Positions 31,741 through 43,256 are shown, counted from the stretch's first letter. The stretch is 64,000 bases of DNA from Piezodorus guildinii (GCA_023052935.1 CM041292.1:138646951-138710950), one strand, 5' to 3'. The notes: generated by a model from the letters alone, not told the origin. A program made the numbers and translations.

Positions 31741-32462
31741 GCTGGATGTGCTACATCAATCTTCTAATTTCCGTATTATGTTTTTTGCTGCCACCATGTA
31801 GTAGAAGAAATTAAGAGATGTTTGTTTTTTCTTGTTTAAAAACTGATTCGTGAAGGAATGTCTTTAGTGGAAATAAATTAAATTTAAACTTTAACAATTA
31901 AATTATTATTTGTATAAACTTTTAGAATTATTGTCGGTCAAATTCTTCTATCGATAACTTCAGTTCACTGCCAACAATAATTATACGAGATATATATTTT
32001 TTAAACGAAAATTTCACGAATATAGCTGTGAATTAAGTTAAACATTGACTATGTTATTGCATACTATTGTTTTATAATCGGTACAATCCTTAATAAGTGA
32101 TATTTTAATCCTCAGAAGTAATTAGACCAAAACCCTCTGCATCTATTTTAATTATCTAGTATATCTGCTCTGTTGTCAGTGGCAAGATTGGATAAAATTA
32201 GAGAAACATAAAAATTATAAATAATAAAGCTAAGAAAACTGTATATAACAAAATAAGAATATTGCGGAATATAAAAATTAAACAATATAAATTAATTATA
32301 TAACCCAGAGCTTATTTTCAAACATGTTTTCCTCCAAACGGGGAAAATATTTATGTAAGTGTGCAAATGAAAATGTTTGAAAAATTTTTTTTTTTTTTTT
32401 TCAGTTACCTCTATGTTTTATGTTTTAAAAAAAAATTGCAAATGCATTCATGTGATTAATTT
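31741..32462. other. AT-rich DNA, nothing recognised
   Basis: No coding or RNA feature is supported between the Penelope relic and the next family H copy. Confidence 0.45.
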
Positions 32463-33370
32463 TTACTTTCTCTTACCTATATATAAAATATTTTACCTAT
32501 ATAAAATTTTCGAATTCCAGTTTTCAACGGAAATACACGTTTTAGGGTCCCCTGAGTCTAAATAACCAAGTGCCGCAAAAAGGTCTGTGTGGTAGGTAAC
32601 TCCCGGACGAAAACGAAAAGTCCTGTGAATCTGAAATTTCATATTAAAGGCAACTATACACCCGAGAGGTTACAAAAACTTTTTCATTAAAATTAGCTGA
32701 CCGGAAGATGTACTTTAAACCATGCATTTTGCACATTTTTCCGATTTTCTCAAAAACGACTCTAACGATTTTGATCAAACCTGCTATATCGATGTAAAAT
32801 TTAATAAGCTTTAATATGATGTAGGTTTCATTCCGATTGAAATATTCTGACAGGGCTTAAATGCCGATAGTTTAAATTTTGTTCCTCTAAAGTACCTTTA
32901 ATTCTGTAGATTTTTAAAAATAACTATATTATCTTGTTAGCAATGATAATTAACAGCTAATTCAAATTGAGCGAATTTAATAAACAACCAAAGGAGAAAA
33001 CTGAAAAAATATTTTTTAACGCAATTTTTTGTTTTTTCAATATAAAAACAGTAATATAGATGTATAATATACCGTTGGAAAATAAAGATTTTAGAAAAAA
33101 TATTTTCTTATACAACTATTGTTAAAGTTAACTGAGAGCGATGAAAAGCCCATAAAACAAGCTGATTTTCGTAGATAGTAATATAATAATTTTTTTAATA
33201 AAACACACGTTTCTATCCATAAAATCCAATTTAAATAATTCTTTAAAAATTTATTTTCGTTTATAAATTTGTTTAAAAACTCTTAAATTTTAATATAAAT
33301 ATATAAACGGATATATTATAAATATATAAATAACGGAGGTAAGTGAAAGTCGTGTGTTGCGCTCACCAGA
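32463..33370 (+). mobile_element. Family H dispersed repeat, full-length diverged copy
   Basis: It starts ACTTTCTCTTACCTATATAT and ends GGTAAGTGAAAGT, then GCTCACCAGA. All internal blocks are in order, but the (TG)n tract is reduced to TGTGTGG and the second half has many substitutions. Confidence 0.85.
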
Positions 33371-34440
33371 TTTTTTATTTCAGATTTACTAACAAATAGA
33401 ATAAAATAATTGAGAAACTATTCAATGATTAGTTTTAATTAAAAAAAGAAAATTAAATATAGAGTATTGAAAAGTACAGTGATCCTCACAAAATTTGAAC
33501 CATTTAAAGGTTCTTTTCAAGTAAATCAATAAACAAGTTACCCGAAGTGGTCTAAGCGGTTATTTCGAGACGACGAAAAGAGGTTAAAAACCGAAATTAC
33601 AAAAGTTTTAATTTTTTCACCGAAACAGACCGAATATTCTTATTTTTCTCAATGTTTAATTTAGAAAATTGTGCTAATGAGTAGCTAGAACTGGTAGTAT
33701 TAACAGTCGTTATACCATTAAATGTTCTTAAATTGTATTCAATTAAAGTGTCTGTAGACATTAATAATTTATAGTTGTATTTGTTTTTCATTTAATGAAA
33801 ACTAAATAGAATTTCAATGAATATTTTGTAAATTGTGTGATTTTCGCTCCAGAGTTTTGTTGAAAGATTTTTATAAGCGTATAATTGCTACAATGGAAAC
33901 AGGTACTTGCATAATTATCGTTACCAGAGGAAAGTGGCCAAGATTATAAAAACACAATACCCAGACCACCCGCTTCGTTGCAGTAGCCCCTTCAAACCCA
34001 GAAGCTGAGTATTTGTCAAGTTGAGCTGGTCGTAAATTTAAAGCCGTTGTGGACTTGTCAATGCCAAGGTTTATGAAGTATCCCATGGAGACCTCAAGTT
34101 TGGGGTACAGCAGAAAGTTACCTAACAGTTAACAGTAGTAAAAGTCACCGTCAATAAAAGATGTCATTTCCATTTTAATTAGGTCTTCAATAGTTAATAA
34201 ATAAAAATTTATGAATATAAAATGTACATAATAGGGGGTGTTGTAGATGATAAATACAGAGTAAATTTTAATTACTAATTTAAATCAATTAGTATACCTT
34301 AAAAAGTTTAATTCAACAAAATAATATAATAAAACTAATAAATGATTAAAGGTCTAGAAAAAAAACACTAACCTAAAACTACAACATAATTTGAGCGATA
34401 TATATTTGGCCTACAAGTCTTTGATACATTTTTTATTTAT
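33371..34440. other. AT-rich DNA, no gene recognised
   Basis: Two short minus-strand ORFs (33791-33597 and 34086-33871) have no recognisable features and are not called. Confidence 0.4.
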
Positions 34441-34850
34441 TTAATTTTTAGACATCACAACGTTTCAGCCTCTAGGGCCATTTTCAAGCATCTATAAACA
34501 ATTAAAGGGTTTTTATGGCATTTATACTTTTTTTTTTTTTTTTATTATTGATTTTTACCATTTTTTGGTTAAATGATACAATAAATTATGAACCTTTTAA
34601 AAACAGGTGCTTTTAAAATTTGATACTGCTAATAATTATGAGGACACTGATAATAAAACAGAGAAAGAATAGATATATAACATGGATATGAATGGTAGGT
34701 AACGCATTTATTAAAAATAATTTATTAAAATATTGACATAAGATGTATTAGAAAATAAAAATGTTTAAATGCCATAAATAACCTTTAATTGTTTACAGAT
34801 GCTTGAAAATGGCCCTAGAGGCTGAAGCGTTGTGATGTCTAAAAATTAAA
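34441..34850. repeat. Inverted pair of Penelope-terminal-like sequences
   Basis: 34441-34525 and 34768-34850 are near-perfect reverse complements. The common string, read outward, is GCTTGAAAATGGCCCTAGAG followed by GCTGAARCGTTGTGATG. It has the box order of Penelope hammerhead regions: a CTGANGA-like box, a GGCC stem, then GAAACGTT. Both first boxes are degraded (CTTGAAAA). The 240-bp interior is AT-rich. This is probably the remains of two oppositely oriented Penelope terminal repeats. Confidence 0.6.
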
Positions 34851-35866
34851 AAAAAAAAAAACCTGTACCACTACAACCCATGAAGGGTCCCTGAAAATTC
34901 TGCTCGTGTGAATACATACGCAAGATATTATGTAACCAACTAAACATTTAAAAGCAACTATATTAAAATTTACATCTATATCACAATCAGAAATTGAAAT
35001 TTTATTTCTTTATATTTTAATTATCACATATCTTCCATATTTAAAACATCAATATAGATCCAAAATTATTCAATATCATTTTTTCTTTTGTTTTCAAATA
35101 TGTCATTCAATAAAATAAGTCACTTTTTTTTTTTTATAACTTATAATGATTCCAAGTTTAAAAATAAAAATGAAAAAATAAAAAAAGAGGTCAACCCAAA
35201 TGGAATAGCTACTACAATTAATACTTCCTAGAAACAAACATGGTTTGTAACACGCGATAACTACTTTGCCGCTTAGTTTGATTGGAGACTAGCGTATTTT
35301 GTCAAGGTTATTTATTCAAGATTAGTAAGGAGTTATTGAAGTCCATTTTCGCTAAGCTATTTATTTATTTATTTTATATTATCGATCTGCCGTTGCTTCG
35401 CTGGGGTGTAATTTAAATGTGGTGTCGTTTATGCTTAAAAAACTTTAGTTTGACTGATTCAAAGTTAATCACTTTAGGATTATGAGTTCATCGTAACGAA
35501 AAGTTCACTTTGCAAGAAAATATTATGTTTTTTATGTAAGGTCTATTAATTCTTATATTTAATCATCGGCTAAAATTAGAAACATAAATTGGTCAAAAAA
35601 TAAAAAATTGGTTTAGTTTATTTGTTTGTTATGTTATTTTATTCAGTTTATTACAATTTTGTATTTCATAAAGCCCCAGGGGATTTGGGGTTGAGTGTAT
35701 GAAAAATAGAGGAAGGAATCTGGAATCTCTTTTACTGCATTAGAAGCATTTTAAGAGGTGTCTGAGGATGGGAATTTTAGGAGTAAGGAGCAAATGGGAG
35801 TCTCTCTCTTCTAGTGATGGGGCTCACTATTCTTTTAGTCTAGTCAAGTTATGGTTTCTCAGTCTA
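34851..35866. other. AT-rich DNA, no gene recognised
   Basis: Nothing can be supported in this stretch. Confidence 0.4.
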
Positions 35867-35874
35867 GTCTGAGG

Positions 35875-36204
35875 TAGGGGTGGGCATAATCGAATGATCG
35901 TCATAATCGGATGATCGAATGATTAAATGCATTCTGAGAGACGATATGCCACAATACCCGTTTCTATAATGGCTGAGCTGGCTGAGCCTAGGTGCAAATA
36001 TGCATATAATTTATGTAATGAGCAAAAAAAAAAAAAAGTCGTTCAGTTATCTCCGAGCTCCTTATAATCCCTCGATTATCGTTAAACAATTCAGTTGGAA
36101 TGATAATTCGTTTCTCCAAACCGATTAATCCGATAATTGATTAGTTCGAATGATTGAAATAATCGAATGATGCGATAATCGTCATTCTATTATGCCCACC
36201 CCTA
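35875..36204. mobile_element. hAT-type MITE, 330 bp, 8-bp target duplication
   Basis: The terminal inverted repeats are TAGGGGTGGGCATAAT (left) and ATTATGCCCACCCCTA (right). Flanking 8-mers GTCTGAGG (35867-35874) and GTCTGACG (36205-36212) differ at one base. The interior is packed with short CGAATGAT/ATCGTCAT-type repeats in both orientations, a common subterminal pattern. It has no coding capacity. Confidence 0.8.
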
Positions 36205-36212
36205 GTCTGACG

Positions 36213-36601
36213 GTCTGTACATACTTGCCAGCGCTGTGGCCGTCCTGTCGGAGTCAGTGTGTTAAACAGTGGGTTCGTGCAGTACTGGAGACTATCAAAA
36301 GATTTGATATGTCTCCAAGAGATGTAATCAGTCACTGTCGGAAGTTCGAAGGTGTCGTGTACTTGGTCTGTCTTCGTCCTTTGTGATGAAATATGCCTCA
36401 CTTTTCGTCTCATTACTCCATTTTTAAACTGCTGGAACTTTTTTGCTGTGGCTAGTGTAATGTTAGTTAGCATCGGTGCCCCGATGTTATACGAGGACCG
36501 GTCTAATTACTAATTTGTAGATTAATATTTTAGTGCGATGAAATAATATATCAGTTCTGCTTCTGATAGTGAATAATGAATATATTTCATATGAACTTTC
36601 T
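36213..36601. other. Unclassified DNA, moderately GC
   Basis: A minus-strand ORF (36473-36141) overlaps the MITE end and shows no recognised domain. It may be a repeat remnant; I see no basis for a gene call. Confidence 0.35.
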
Positions 36602-36975
36602 CTAATAATAATAATAATAATAACAGGCTTAGCGAACCCGAAGGTTCGATGCCGATACCACCAAATTCCGCCTACACAGACTCGTCCAATGCTCACCATT
36701 CAAGCCCAAGCTCCCGAGATCAGCCTTAACGCAATCCTCCCATCTCCGCTTCGGCCTACCTTTCGGACGCCTACCAGTCGGATCAGCAAATACCAACTTT
36801 CTCGGAATCCGCTCGTCATCGAGCCCAACAACTTTACTCGCCCATTTGAGTCTCCGCGATGCAATCAGCTCAATTATATTCACAGGATGCAAGTTCCGCT
36901 ATTCCGCGTTATGCAACCTTCTAAACTCCCAGTGGCCTCATCTCTCTTTGGGCCAAATATTTTACGCAATTTTAC
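36602..36975 (-). pseudogene. 3' fragment of an RTE/CR1-like reverse transcriptase ORF
   Basis: The minus strand gives, after a frame change, IFGPKRDEATGS and then RLHNAE. It continues in the 36892-36629 ORF with NIIELIASRRLKWASKVVG, DDERIPRK and ADPTGRRPKGRPKRRWEDC. That tail is the familiar C-terminus of endonuclease/reverse-transcriptase ORFs of the RTE/CR1 type. The 3' side ends in a (TTA)n tract (plus-strand TAATAA repeats at 36602-36622). Everything upstream is missing, as in 5'-truncated insertions. Confidence 0.75.
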
Positions 36976-37570
36976 GCAAAGACTAAAAGAATAGTGAACT
37001 TTCTCTAAAGACATTTTAATGCATTAAAGTGATTTTAGTTTGCATGGACGTCCCATTTAGTTTAAAATGGAAATACTATTTTTGTGAAATGATCTAAAAG
37101 TAGAAATAATTATAAACAATTTTAGTTTAAAACAACTTTCCATTTATGTTAACAACTTACGTGCGATTTGGTAAATATTTGTTTCTAAAATCTTGAGTAC
37201 TGTACGAAATAATATAACTTATACGATGACCATAAATCAACCTGATCCACATTAAAAATAACATTTGATCATAAGTTTATGGGCTTACAACTACTTTATA
37301 TTAACCTGTACGATTTATTCTGTTGCATTTTAACTTTTCAAAAATCTTGAGCTTTCCAACGGTATATTACACGTTTATGTTACTACTTATATTTCAGGAA
37401 TAATTTCTTTATGACTTGGTCACTAAAGAAAAGCTAAATTGCAATGTATTGTACTTATAAAAAGCAGGGGTGAAATAATGGTGAAAACCGTATTAAAATC
37501 CGTACAGTTGTTTGGAAGGAGTTAGCGGAAGCCCAAATTCCGTTATCATTTTTAAATGAAGAGAAGAGAT
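36976..37570. other. AT-rich DNA with a small family H scrap
   Basis: Only 37335-37405 is recognisable: GAGCTTTCCAACGGTATATT and following bases match the second half of family H in minus orientation. Confidence 0.45.
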
Positions 37571-37978
37571 TTAACCTTTAACTGGTGAGTGAGGTGGGGT
37601 CTACAGGACCCCAGGGTCTCTTTAAACGTTTTGTGAATCCTATTCACCCGATTCGATTGGCATTTCATTTTTTTTATCATTTTCCGTTTTTTAAACATAA
37701 TAAACTTTAAGATAATGACTTGTTTACATATTATTTTACAAATGTTTTCATTGCTAATAATATAACATTAAAAAATAAGAAAAAAGTATTAATAAAATGT
37801 ATTTAATTATATCAGGCATTTATTCAATTTTATAAACATCCTTTTGTATGGTACCTATTGAAAATAGGTTGAATTAACATATTTTACAAGAATAAACAAT
37901 TATAGATGTTTCGGGATTTAAAAAGACCCCACCTCACCAATTTCGACTTTAAATTTCACCTCTACAGTGATAGGTTAA
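37571..37978. mobile_element. piggyBac-type MITE flanked by TTAA
   Basis: TTAA lies at both borders (37571-37574 and 37975-37978). The ends are short inverted repeats, CCTTTAACTG and CCTATCACTG. Subterminal copies of GGTGAGTGAGGTGGGGTC (left) and its relative GGTGAGGTGGGGTC (right, reverse complement) add support. There is no transposase. TTAA targets with CCY ends are the piggyBac signature. Confidence 0.6.
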
Positions 37979-38039
37979 TATTAAAGTTACCGATCTATAC
38001 TCGACCTTCTCAATATTAAATACTTGTAAGGCCGACAAG
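37979..38039. other. Short unclassified spacer
   Basis: Nothing recognised. Confidence 0.3.
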
Positions 38040-38400
38040 GCTAAATAGCGCAGAGGAAGGGAGACTGAGATGTGAGCCTAAGGGACCAGACAGAGAGACG
38101 CCAGGCGGAGGTGCTCAGGACCGATAGTAGCCTGCCTTCTCAGAAGTGGGTTTTTGTGCTGAGTTCCGTGGAAGAGGTCGCCCTCTTCACTGCACGCTGG
38201 TACACATACATATAAAACCCAAATCCTCCAGGTGCTGCCCACTTCTCGGAACCGAGGGGTAATCTCGTCCACATCTGTTCCACGAGGTACAACAAGACGT
38301 CGACGACGGTTGTGGGTAGGATGCCAGGTGATGCCCTCCACATATGCTCACACCCCGCAGGGCAGGTTAGGCGAAACGTTATGAAGGCATCTGCTTAAAT
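38040..38400. other. GC-rich island of unknown origin
   Basis: The base composition changes sharply to GC-rich for about 350 bp, with an 87-codon minus-strand ORF (38341-38078) and an overlapping 67-codon ORF in another frame. Neither matches a family I know. The composition resembles the retroelement coding regions elsewhere in the window, so a truncated retroelement is the likeliest explanation. Confidence 0.35.
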
Positions 38401-38693
38401 ATACAACCAGAATTGGCAACTCAACTTTTACTTCCAATTAACATTATTTCACAGATGCCACTTGATGATATATGTTTGTATAAGAATCTTTCAGAAACAA
38501 GCTTGCATGATTGCATAGCTAAGAATTCTTACTACCACTTCACCAACATGGAAAATTATAATATAACTCTCAACATGGTGTAGACGAAGTTATTCTCGCT
38601 AAAACCACTTGATATAACATCATACACTAATAAATAAAAAAATAATCTTTAACAATATCGAAAATGTAAGATTGGGATTACATCCTGATTTTT

Positions 38694-39600
38694 ATTTTCA
38701 CTTAATTATATATGAAATATGTAGTAAGGGAAAGTATTGAGATCGTGAAACTTTTTGAATTCCAGTTTTAAACGGAAATACAAGTTTTATTGTCCCATGA
38801 GTCCAAATAACAAAGTCCCACAAAAAAGTCTTTGTCAGAGTGTGTGTAATAAGTCAACCGCAAAAACGAAAAGTCGTATGAAACTGAAATTTCATATTAA
38901 AGACAACTATACGCCCGAAATTGTTACAGCAATATTTCCATCAAAAGAAGCAAACCCTAAGAGCCACTTTATATTATGCATTAAGCACTTTTTTATGATT
39001 TTCTCAAAAATGGTTCTAACGATTTTGATTTAACTCCCTATATCGATGAAAACTTTAATCTCATATAGGTTTCATTCTGATTGAAATAGTTTGACGGGGC
39101 TTCAATGCCGACATTTTAAACTTTCTTGCTCTGAAGTATCTTTAAACATATAGATTCTATAAAAATAAGCATATCGTCTATTTAGCACTGATAGAAAACG
39201 GATAAAACATATATAATTATTGAATACGATATCCAACAAAAGAAGAAAGATGCAAAACTATTTTTTTTATGCAATTTTAGTGTTATTGAACTTAAAAACT
39301 GTAATAGAGACTTATAGTATACTGTTGGAAAGCTCAAGATTATAGAGAAAATATAATCTTATTCTCACGTTTTAGGGTCCAAATAACTAAGTCCCACAAA
39401 ACGGTCTGTGTATGTGGTAAGTTTAGCGCGAAAACGATAATTTGCGTAAAAATGAAATTTCATATTTTAAGACCGTCTATGCCTGCGATATCACAGCTAC
39501 TTTTCCAACGATATCGGCCAACCAGAAGAGCCACTTTATACGATTTTTTGATATTTTACGATTTTTTCAAAAACGGCTCTAACTATTTTAAAGCATTGAA
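38694..39600 (+). mobile_element. Family H, two fused diverged partial copies
   Basis: 38694-39362 follows the family from the terminal hairpin through the CTGTTGGAAAGCTCAAGATT block. At about 39363 it restarts with CTCACGTTTTAGGGTCCAAA, the early part of a second copy, which runs to about 39600. This is head-to-tail joining again, as in the 12.8-kb array but older. Confidence 0.7.
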
Positions 39601-40460
39601 GAAGCACTACAATAATTAAAATTCTTCACATTCATTATTTTTTTTCCAATAGCGATTTGTAACGGTTTATATGACTCCAACTATTCTGTAATAAATTTAT
39701 ACAATTCCGGTAAATTTTTTACACCAGAAACTTGCGTTTGTTCGTTATTTTCGCAAAGAAAAAAAAATCTTTTGAGTGGCAGTGACCTACTTTAAGGCCG
39801 ATAGACTTAACAATTAGTCAAGATTTTAAAGACGTATCCCTTAAAAGAAGCTGAAGAAAATTTTTGAAGTAACCGTTTAAACATCCGAGCATTATCCATC
39901 TTAATTAGAATATATATAAGGATTTTTACACGATATTAAATTTTTAAAAGCGATTTTTCTTTCCTGTCCTGTAAAAATAAAGTCCTACTGAGACAACATC
40001 GGTATAGGATTAGGCCCCAATCTTATCATTGAAGGCACAAACATACGTCGAAGAAAATTGGCACGTTACTATAGCAAAATCTTTGGAAGCGGATATGAGA
40101 TGATACATATGCTAATATGATTCGTTATAATATGCTGTCAGAGATGCTAAGACTGAGGCATCATCGTGATAGACAGTTACCATCTTTGAGGAAATACGGG
40201 TTCAACTTCTGAAGAAAACAGGACCTTACGTATTCATAAAGAAATGATTTATATAGTGAAAACACCGAATAAGTCTACAAGCATTAACTACACTAATACA
40301 TGGGGTAAAATTCCGAAAAAAATACATAAAGTGTACAATTAATGGAATCCATTTTGGAATTCATTAAGAAATATGGAATTAATTAAAATCAATTGAACAA
40401 TGTTTTCTAGATGCCATTAAATCAGTTTTACTATTATTTCTACCTTGTGCCCTGTTGTAA

Positions 40461-40463
<3 letters not shown>
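39601..40463. other. AT-rich DNA, nothing recognised
   Basis: No coding or RNA feature is supported. Confidence 0.4.

Positions 40464-40524
<61 letters not shown>
40464..40524. repeat. (TA)n microsatellite abutting the Gypsy LTR
   Basis: A TA run of about 60 bp ends directly at the LTR start (AGTTAACG), so the element may have inserted into a TA tract. Confidence 0.9.
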
Positions 40525-40526
<2 letters not shown>

Positions 40527-40693
40527 TTAACGTACGCCGCTATTAAGTATAGAAGGAACGGGGATAAAGAACCACACTCGTATAGACTGAAAACAGAACT
40601 GACTTTATTCCGTCTTAATATATAACATTAAGGGTCTTGTTTACAACCAACAAGGGTATTAGGCCTAATACGGTCATACTAGCGATCTTAACT
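40525..40693 (-). repeat. Gypsy 3' LTR, 169 bp
   Basis: It is bounded by the inverted hexamers AGTTAA and TTAACT, the end type common in insect Gypsy elements. The first 70 bp repeat at the other end (50213-50282). On the minus strand it is preceded by a purine-rich tract, AAGGGGG (plus-strand 40694-40700). Confidence 0.85.
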
Positions 40694-40704
40694 CCCCCTT
40701 GCCA
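40694..40704 (-). promoter_or_regulatory. Polypurine tract candidate
   Basis: The minus strand reads GGCAAGGGGG immediately before the 3' LTR, in the expected place for plus-strand DNA priming. Confidence 0.6.
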
Positions 40705-40974
40705 GTTTACGAACATCTTTTCGTAAACTCTCAGGTAGGCCCTTGTAAAGAAATAGAACTTATAACTGAAGATAGAACAAAAAAGAAATATCCAATTGTA
40801 ATATGAAACAAAGAAAAGAAAAATACTCCATAAAAATTAAACTGCACAAACATAATAAAACAAAACACAAACAAATCTCACTTAAACATAAAATGCTTTT
40901 TGCACGGCACTGGTTCTTGAACAGAAAAAGTGAAAAAAAAACTATAAAAATGTTCTATAGCAGCCTACAGTCCG

Positions 40975-41487
40975 CTATGGCTGGTCCACCATTCTGACTG
41001 GGAGCTTCAATTGTTCAAGGTGAACAGTCCGCCGCTTCTTGGGCTCGCTAAGACTCTCTAAGGTAACAACATTGTGCTCGCGAATGCCAATCACTCTGTA
41101 TGGCCCTTCATACCTCTCTAGCTCCTTACCTCGATTGGACCCTTTCCGCTTGTACACCGTCATCCCGATCTTAACGGCCCCCATAAGGTCCTTGACATTC
41201 CGGTTCTCCTTGGCCATCCTTCTGGACTTTTCCCTTTCGATCATTTCCCGAACCTTTTTCCATCGTTTAACCAGCGCCAAGCGATTGTTCACTACGCGCT
41301 TCGATAGATCCTCATCAACTGCGGTACTCACGCTGTCTCTACGCCGATCCCAAAGTCCAAAAAGTACTTCAAACGGAGAGAACCCTGTCACGGTGTGAAT
41401 AGAATGGTTGTATGCCGCAACCGCTTTCCACCATCGCCGCGTCTGGCTCCAAGCCCCGTTCAACTTGGTAAACCCGTAGGTGGTCAC
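40975..41487 (-). pseudogene. Gypsy integrase C-terminal part
   Basis: The 170-codon frame encodes the end of the pol polyprotein: WWKAVAAYNHSIHTVTGFSP, the conserved region after the catalytic core, then a basic helix, then GPYRVIGIREHNVVTL and HLEQLKLP, typical of Gypsy integrase C-terminal domains. The 5' part of the frame is out of phase with the catalytic core at 41369-41764, so a frameshift lies near 41450. Confidence 0.8.
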
Positions 41488-42084
41488 TGAGCGTGCTGTG
41501 GAGACGTTCTATCCCACCTCTGCTCTTCGGATGCCCAGGAGTGTTCAAGTGCCAAGTTACCCCGATGTCTTGCATTTCCGAACGGATTGCAGAGTTATCA
41601 AACTCTCTGCCAGCATCAGAAGATATGCGATCCGGTACACCATAAAATTGGAACCATGTCCGTAACGCTCCCAATACAGCCCCAGACGAACGCTCTTGAA
41701 CCAGGTACGCCATAGCCGCCTTACTAAAAAGGTCCATACAGTGATCCATTTGTAACCTCGCCAAGTAAAGGTGTCTATCTGAAGATCTGTAAGCGGAGAT
41801 GCTGCCGTGGGTGTTTCTTCTTGTAACGCTTTCGGAGGATGCCTGTCATATTTGGTCTTTAAACAGATGCCACAATTCCCGATGACGTCAGTGATGGTCT
41901 GTCGCATACTCCACCAAAAATACTTCCTTTTCAGTGCCTGTAGTGTTTCCTGTATTCCCCGATGGTTGGTCTTACCCTGATGGTAAGCTAACGTTACCTC
42001 TCGCTGGCTCTCCTTATCTTTCAGGGTCTCTACCCGTAGTGTACAAACGGATAAAAGTCCGGTCCATACCGATTCGCTCATCCC
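41369..42084 (-). pseudogene. Gypsy integrase core, duplicated downstream copy
   Basis: In two frames the segment gives the HHCC zinc-binding region (AYHQ...TNHRG...GNCGIC), the first catalytic Asp in LQIDTFTW, the second in SSDAGREFDN and the Glu in SRGGIERLHS. These make up the D,D,E triad of retroviral-type integrases. A missing A in the GGTCCATACAGT string (plus strand, near 41731) shifts the frame relative to the upstream duplicate. The protein would insert element cDNA into the genome if intact. Confidence 0.75.
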
Positions 42085-42624
42085 TCAAGTGCCAAGTTAC
42101 CCCGATGTCTTGCATTTCCGAACGGATTGCAGAGTTATCAAACTCTCTGCCAGCATCAGAAGATATGCGATCCGGTACACCATAAAATTGGAACCATGTC
42201 CGTAACGCTCCCAATACAGCCCCAGACGAACGCTCTTGAACCAGGTACGCCATAGCCGCCTTACTAAAAAGGTCCAATACAGTGATCCATTTGTAACCTC
42301 GCCAAGTAAAGGTGTCTATCTGAAGATCTGTAAGCGGAGATGCTGCCGTGGGTGTTTCTTCTTGTAACGCTTTCGGAGGATGCCTGTCATATTTGGTCTT
42401 TAAACAGATGCCACAATTCCCGATGACGTCAGTGATGGTCTGTCGCATACTCCACCAAAAATACTTCCTTTTCAGTGCCTGTAGTGTTTCCTGTATTCCC
42501 CGATGGTTGGTCTTACCCTGATGGTAAGCTAACGTTACCTCTCGCTGGCTCTCCTTATCTTTCAGGGTCTCTACCCGTAGTGTACAACGGATAAAAGTCC
42601 GGTCCATACCGATTCGCTCATCCC
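41545..42624. repeat. 540-bp tandem duplication in the integrase region
   Basis: 41545-42084 and 42085-42624 are almost identical; I can see only two 1-nt indels (near 41731/42271 and in a GTACAAACGG/GTACAACGG string). The junction joins CTCATCCC to TCAAGTGCC. It duplicates the zinc-binding and most of the catalytic region, so integrase cannot be made in one frame. Confidence 0.88.
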
Positions 42625-42718
42625 TCCAAAGGCGCTTGATCTTCTCCCAAACAACCGCATTTCCCACATAGAGGTGGTGAAGCATTCCTGGTTTCGACCG
42701 TCTTTGAGCGAACGACAA
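42014..42718 (-). pseudogene. Gypsy integrase, upstream copy
   Basis: The 234-codon frame carries HLYVGNAVVWEKIK, the HHCC region (AYHQGKTNHRG, then GNCGICLKTKYDRHPPK), LQIDTFTW, DLFSKAAMAYL and SSDAGREFDN, then runs into the duplication junction before the catalytic Glu. The upstream pol sequence is in another frame (42571-43236), so at least one shift lies near 42650-42720. Confidence 0.78.
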
Positions 42719-43236
42719 ATCAGGTCTTCCCTAAGCCCCGGAGTTGACCAGATCCTTGTGATACAGCATTTTCCGTATCGCTCGTACTCAACCTTTGTTG
42801 GCCCAGAGGTCCTGGTTATCCATATAATTTGGCGCCGCTTGTCGTTGATGATTGACTCCTGTTCCTCTATCTCTACAGGGCGATCGTCCGTGGAACTGTC
42901 CTCTTCTTGGGTCTCCTCCTCGATTGGTGTCGCTTGATCCACTTCTCTTTCTGGCGTCTCTTCTTGTAGAAGTTCTCCAACGCCTGCGGATGTTCCCTGT
43001 TTCTCTTCCTCAACCGCGTTTACCATTATCGCCCTGGAGAGCCAATCAGCCACAACATTCTCCTTTCCCGGTTTGTAGATGATGTCAATATTATATTGGC
43101 TTAATAACTCCTTCCATCTGGTAATCCGTGAAGAAGTTTCTTTTAATTTTCCTACCCATTGGAGCGGCCGATGGTCGGTAAGAATCCGAAATCGTCTCCC
43201 GTAGACGTATGGTCTGAAATGGTCTACGGCCCACAC
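42571..43236 (-). pseudogene. Gypsy RNase H C-terminal part and linker
   Basis: The first ~70 codons show the RNase H end: DHFRPYVYGRRFRILTDHRP, LQWVGKLKETSSRITRWK and YKPGKENVVADWLSRA. A long acidic Glu/Thr-rich linker leads toward integrase. The last part is out of frame relative to integrase. RNase H would remove the RNA strand during cDNA synthesis. Confidence 0.78.
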
Positions 43237-43256
43237 GATCCCGAGAAGCTCCCTCT

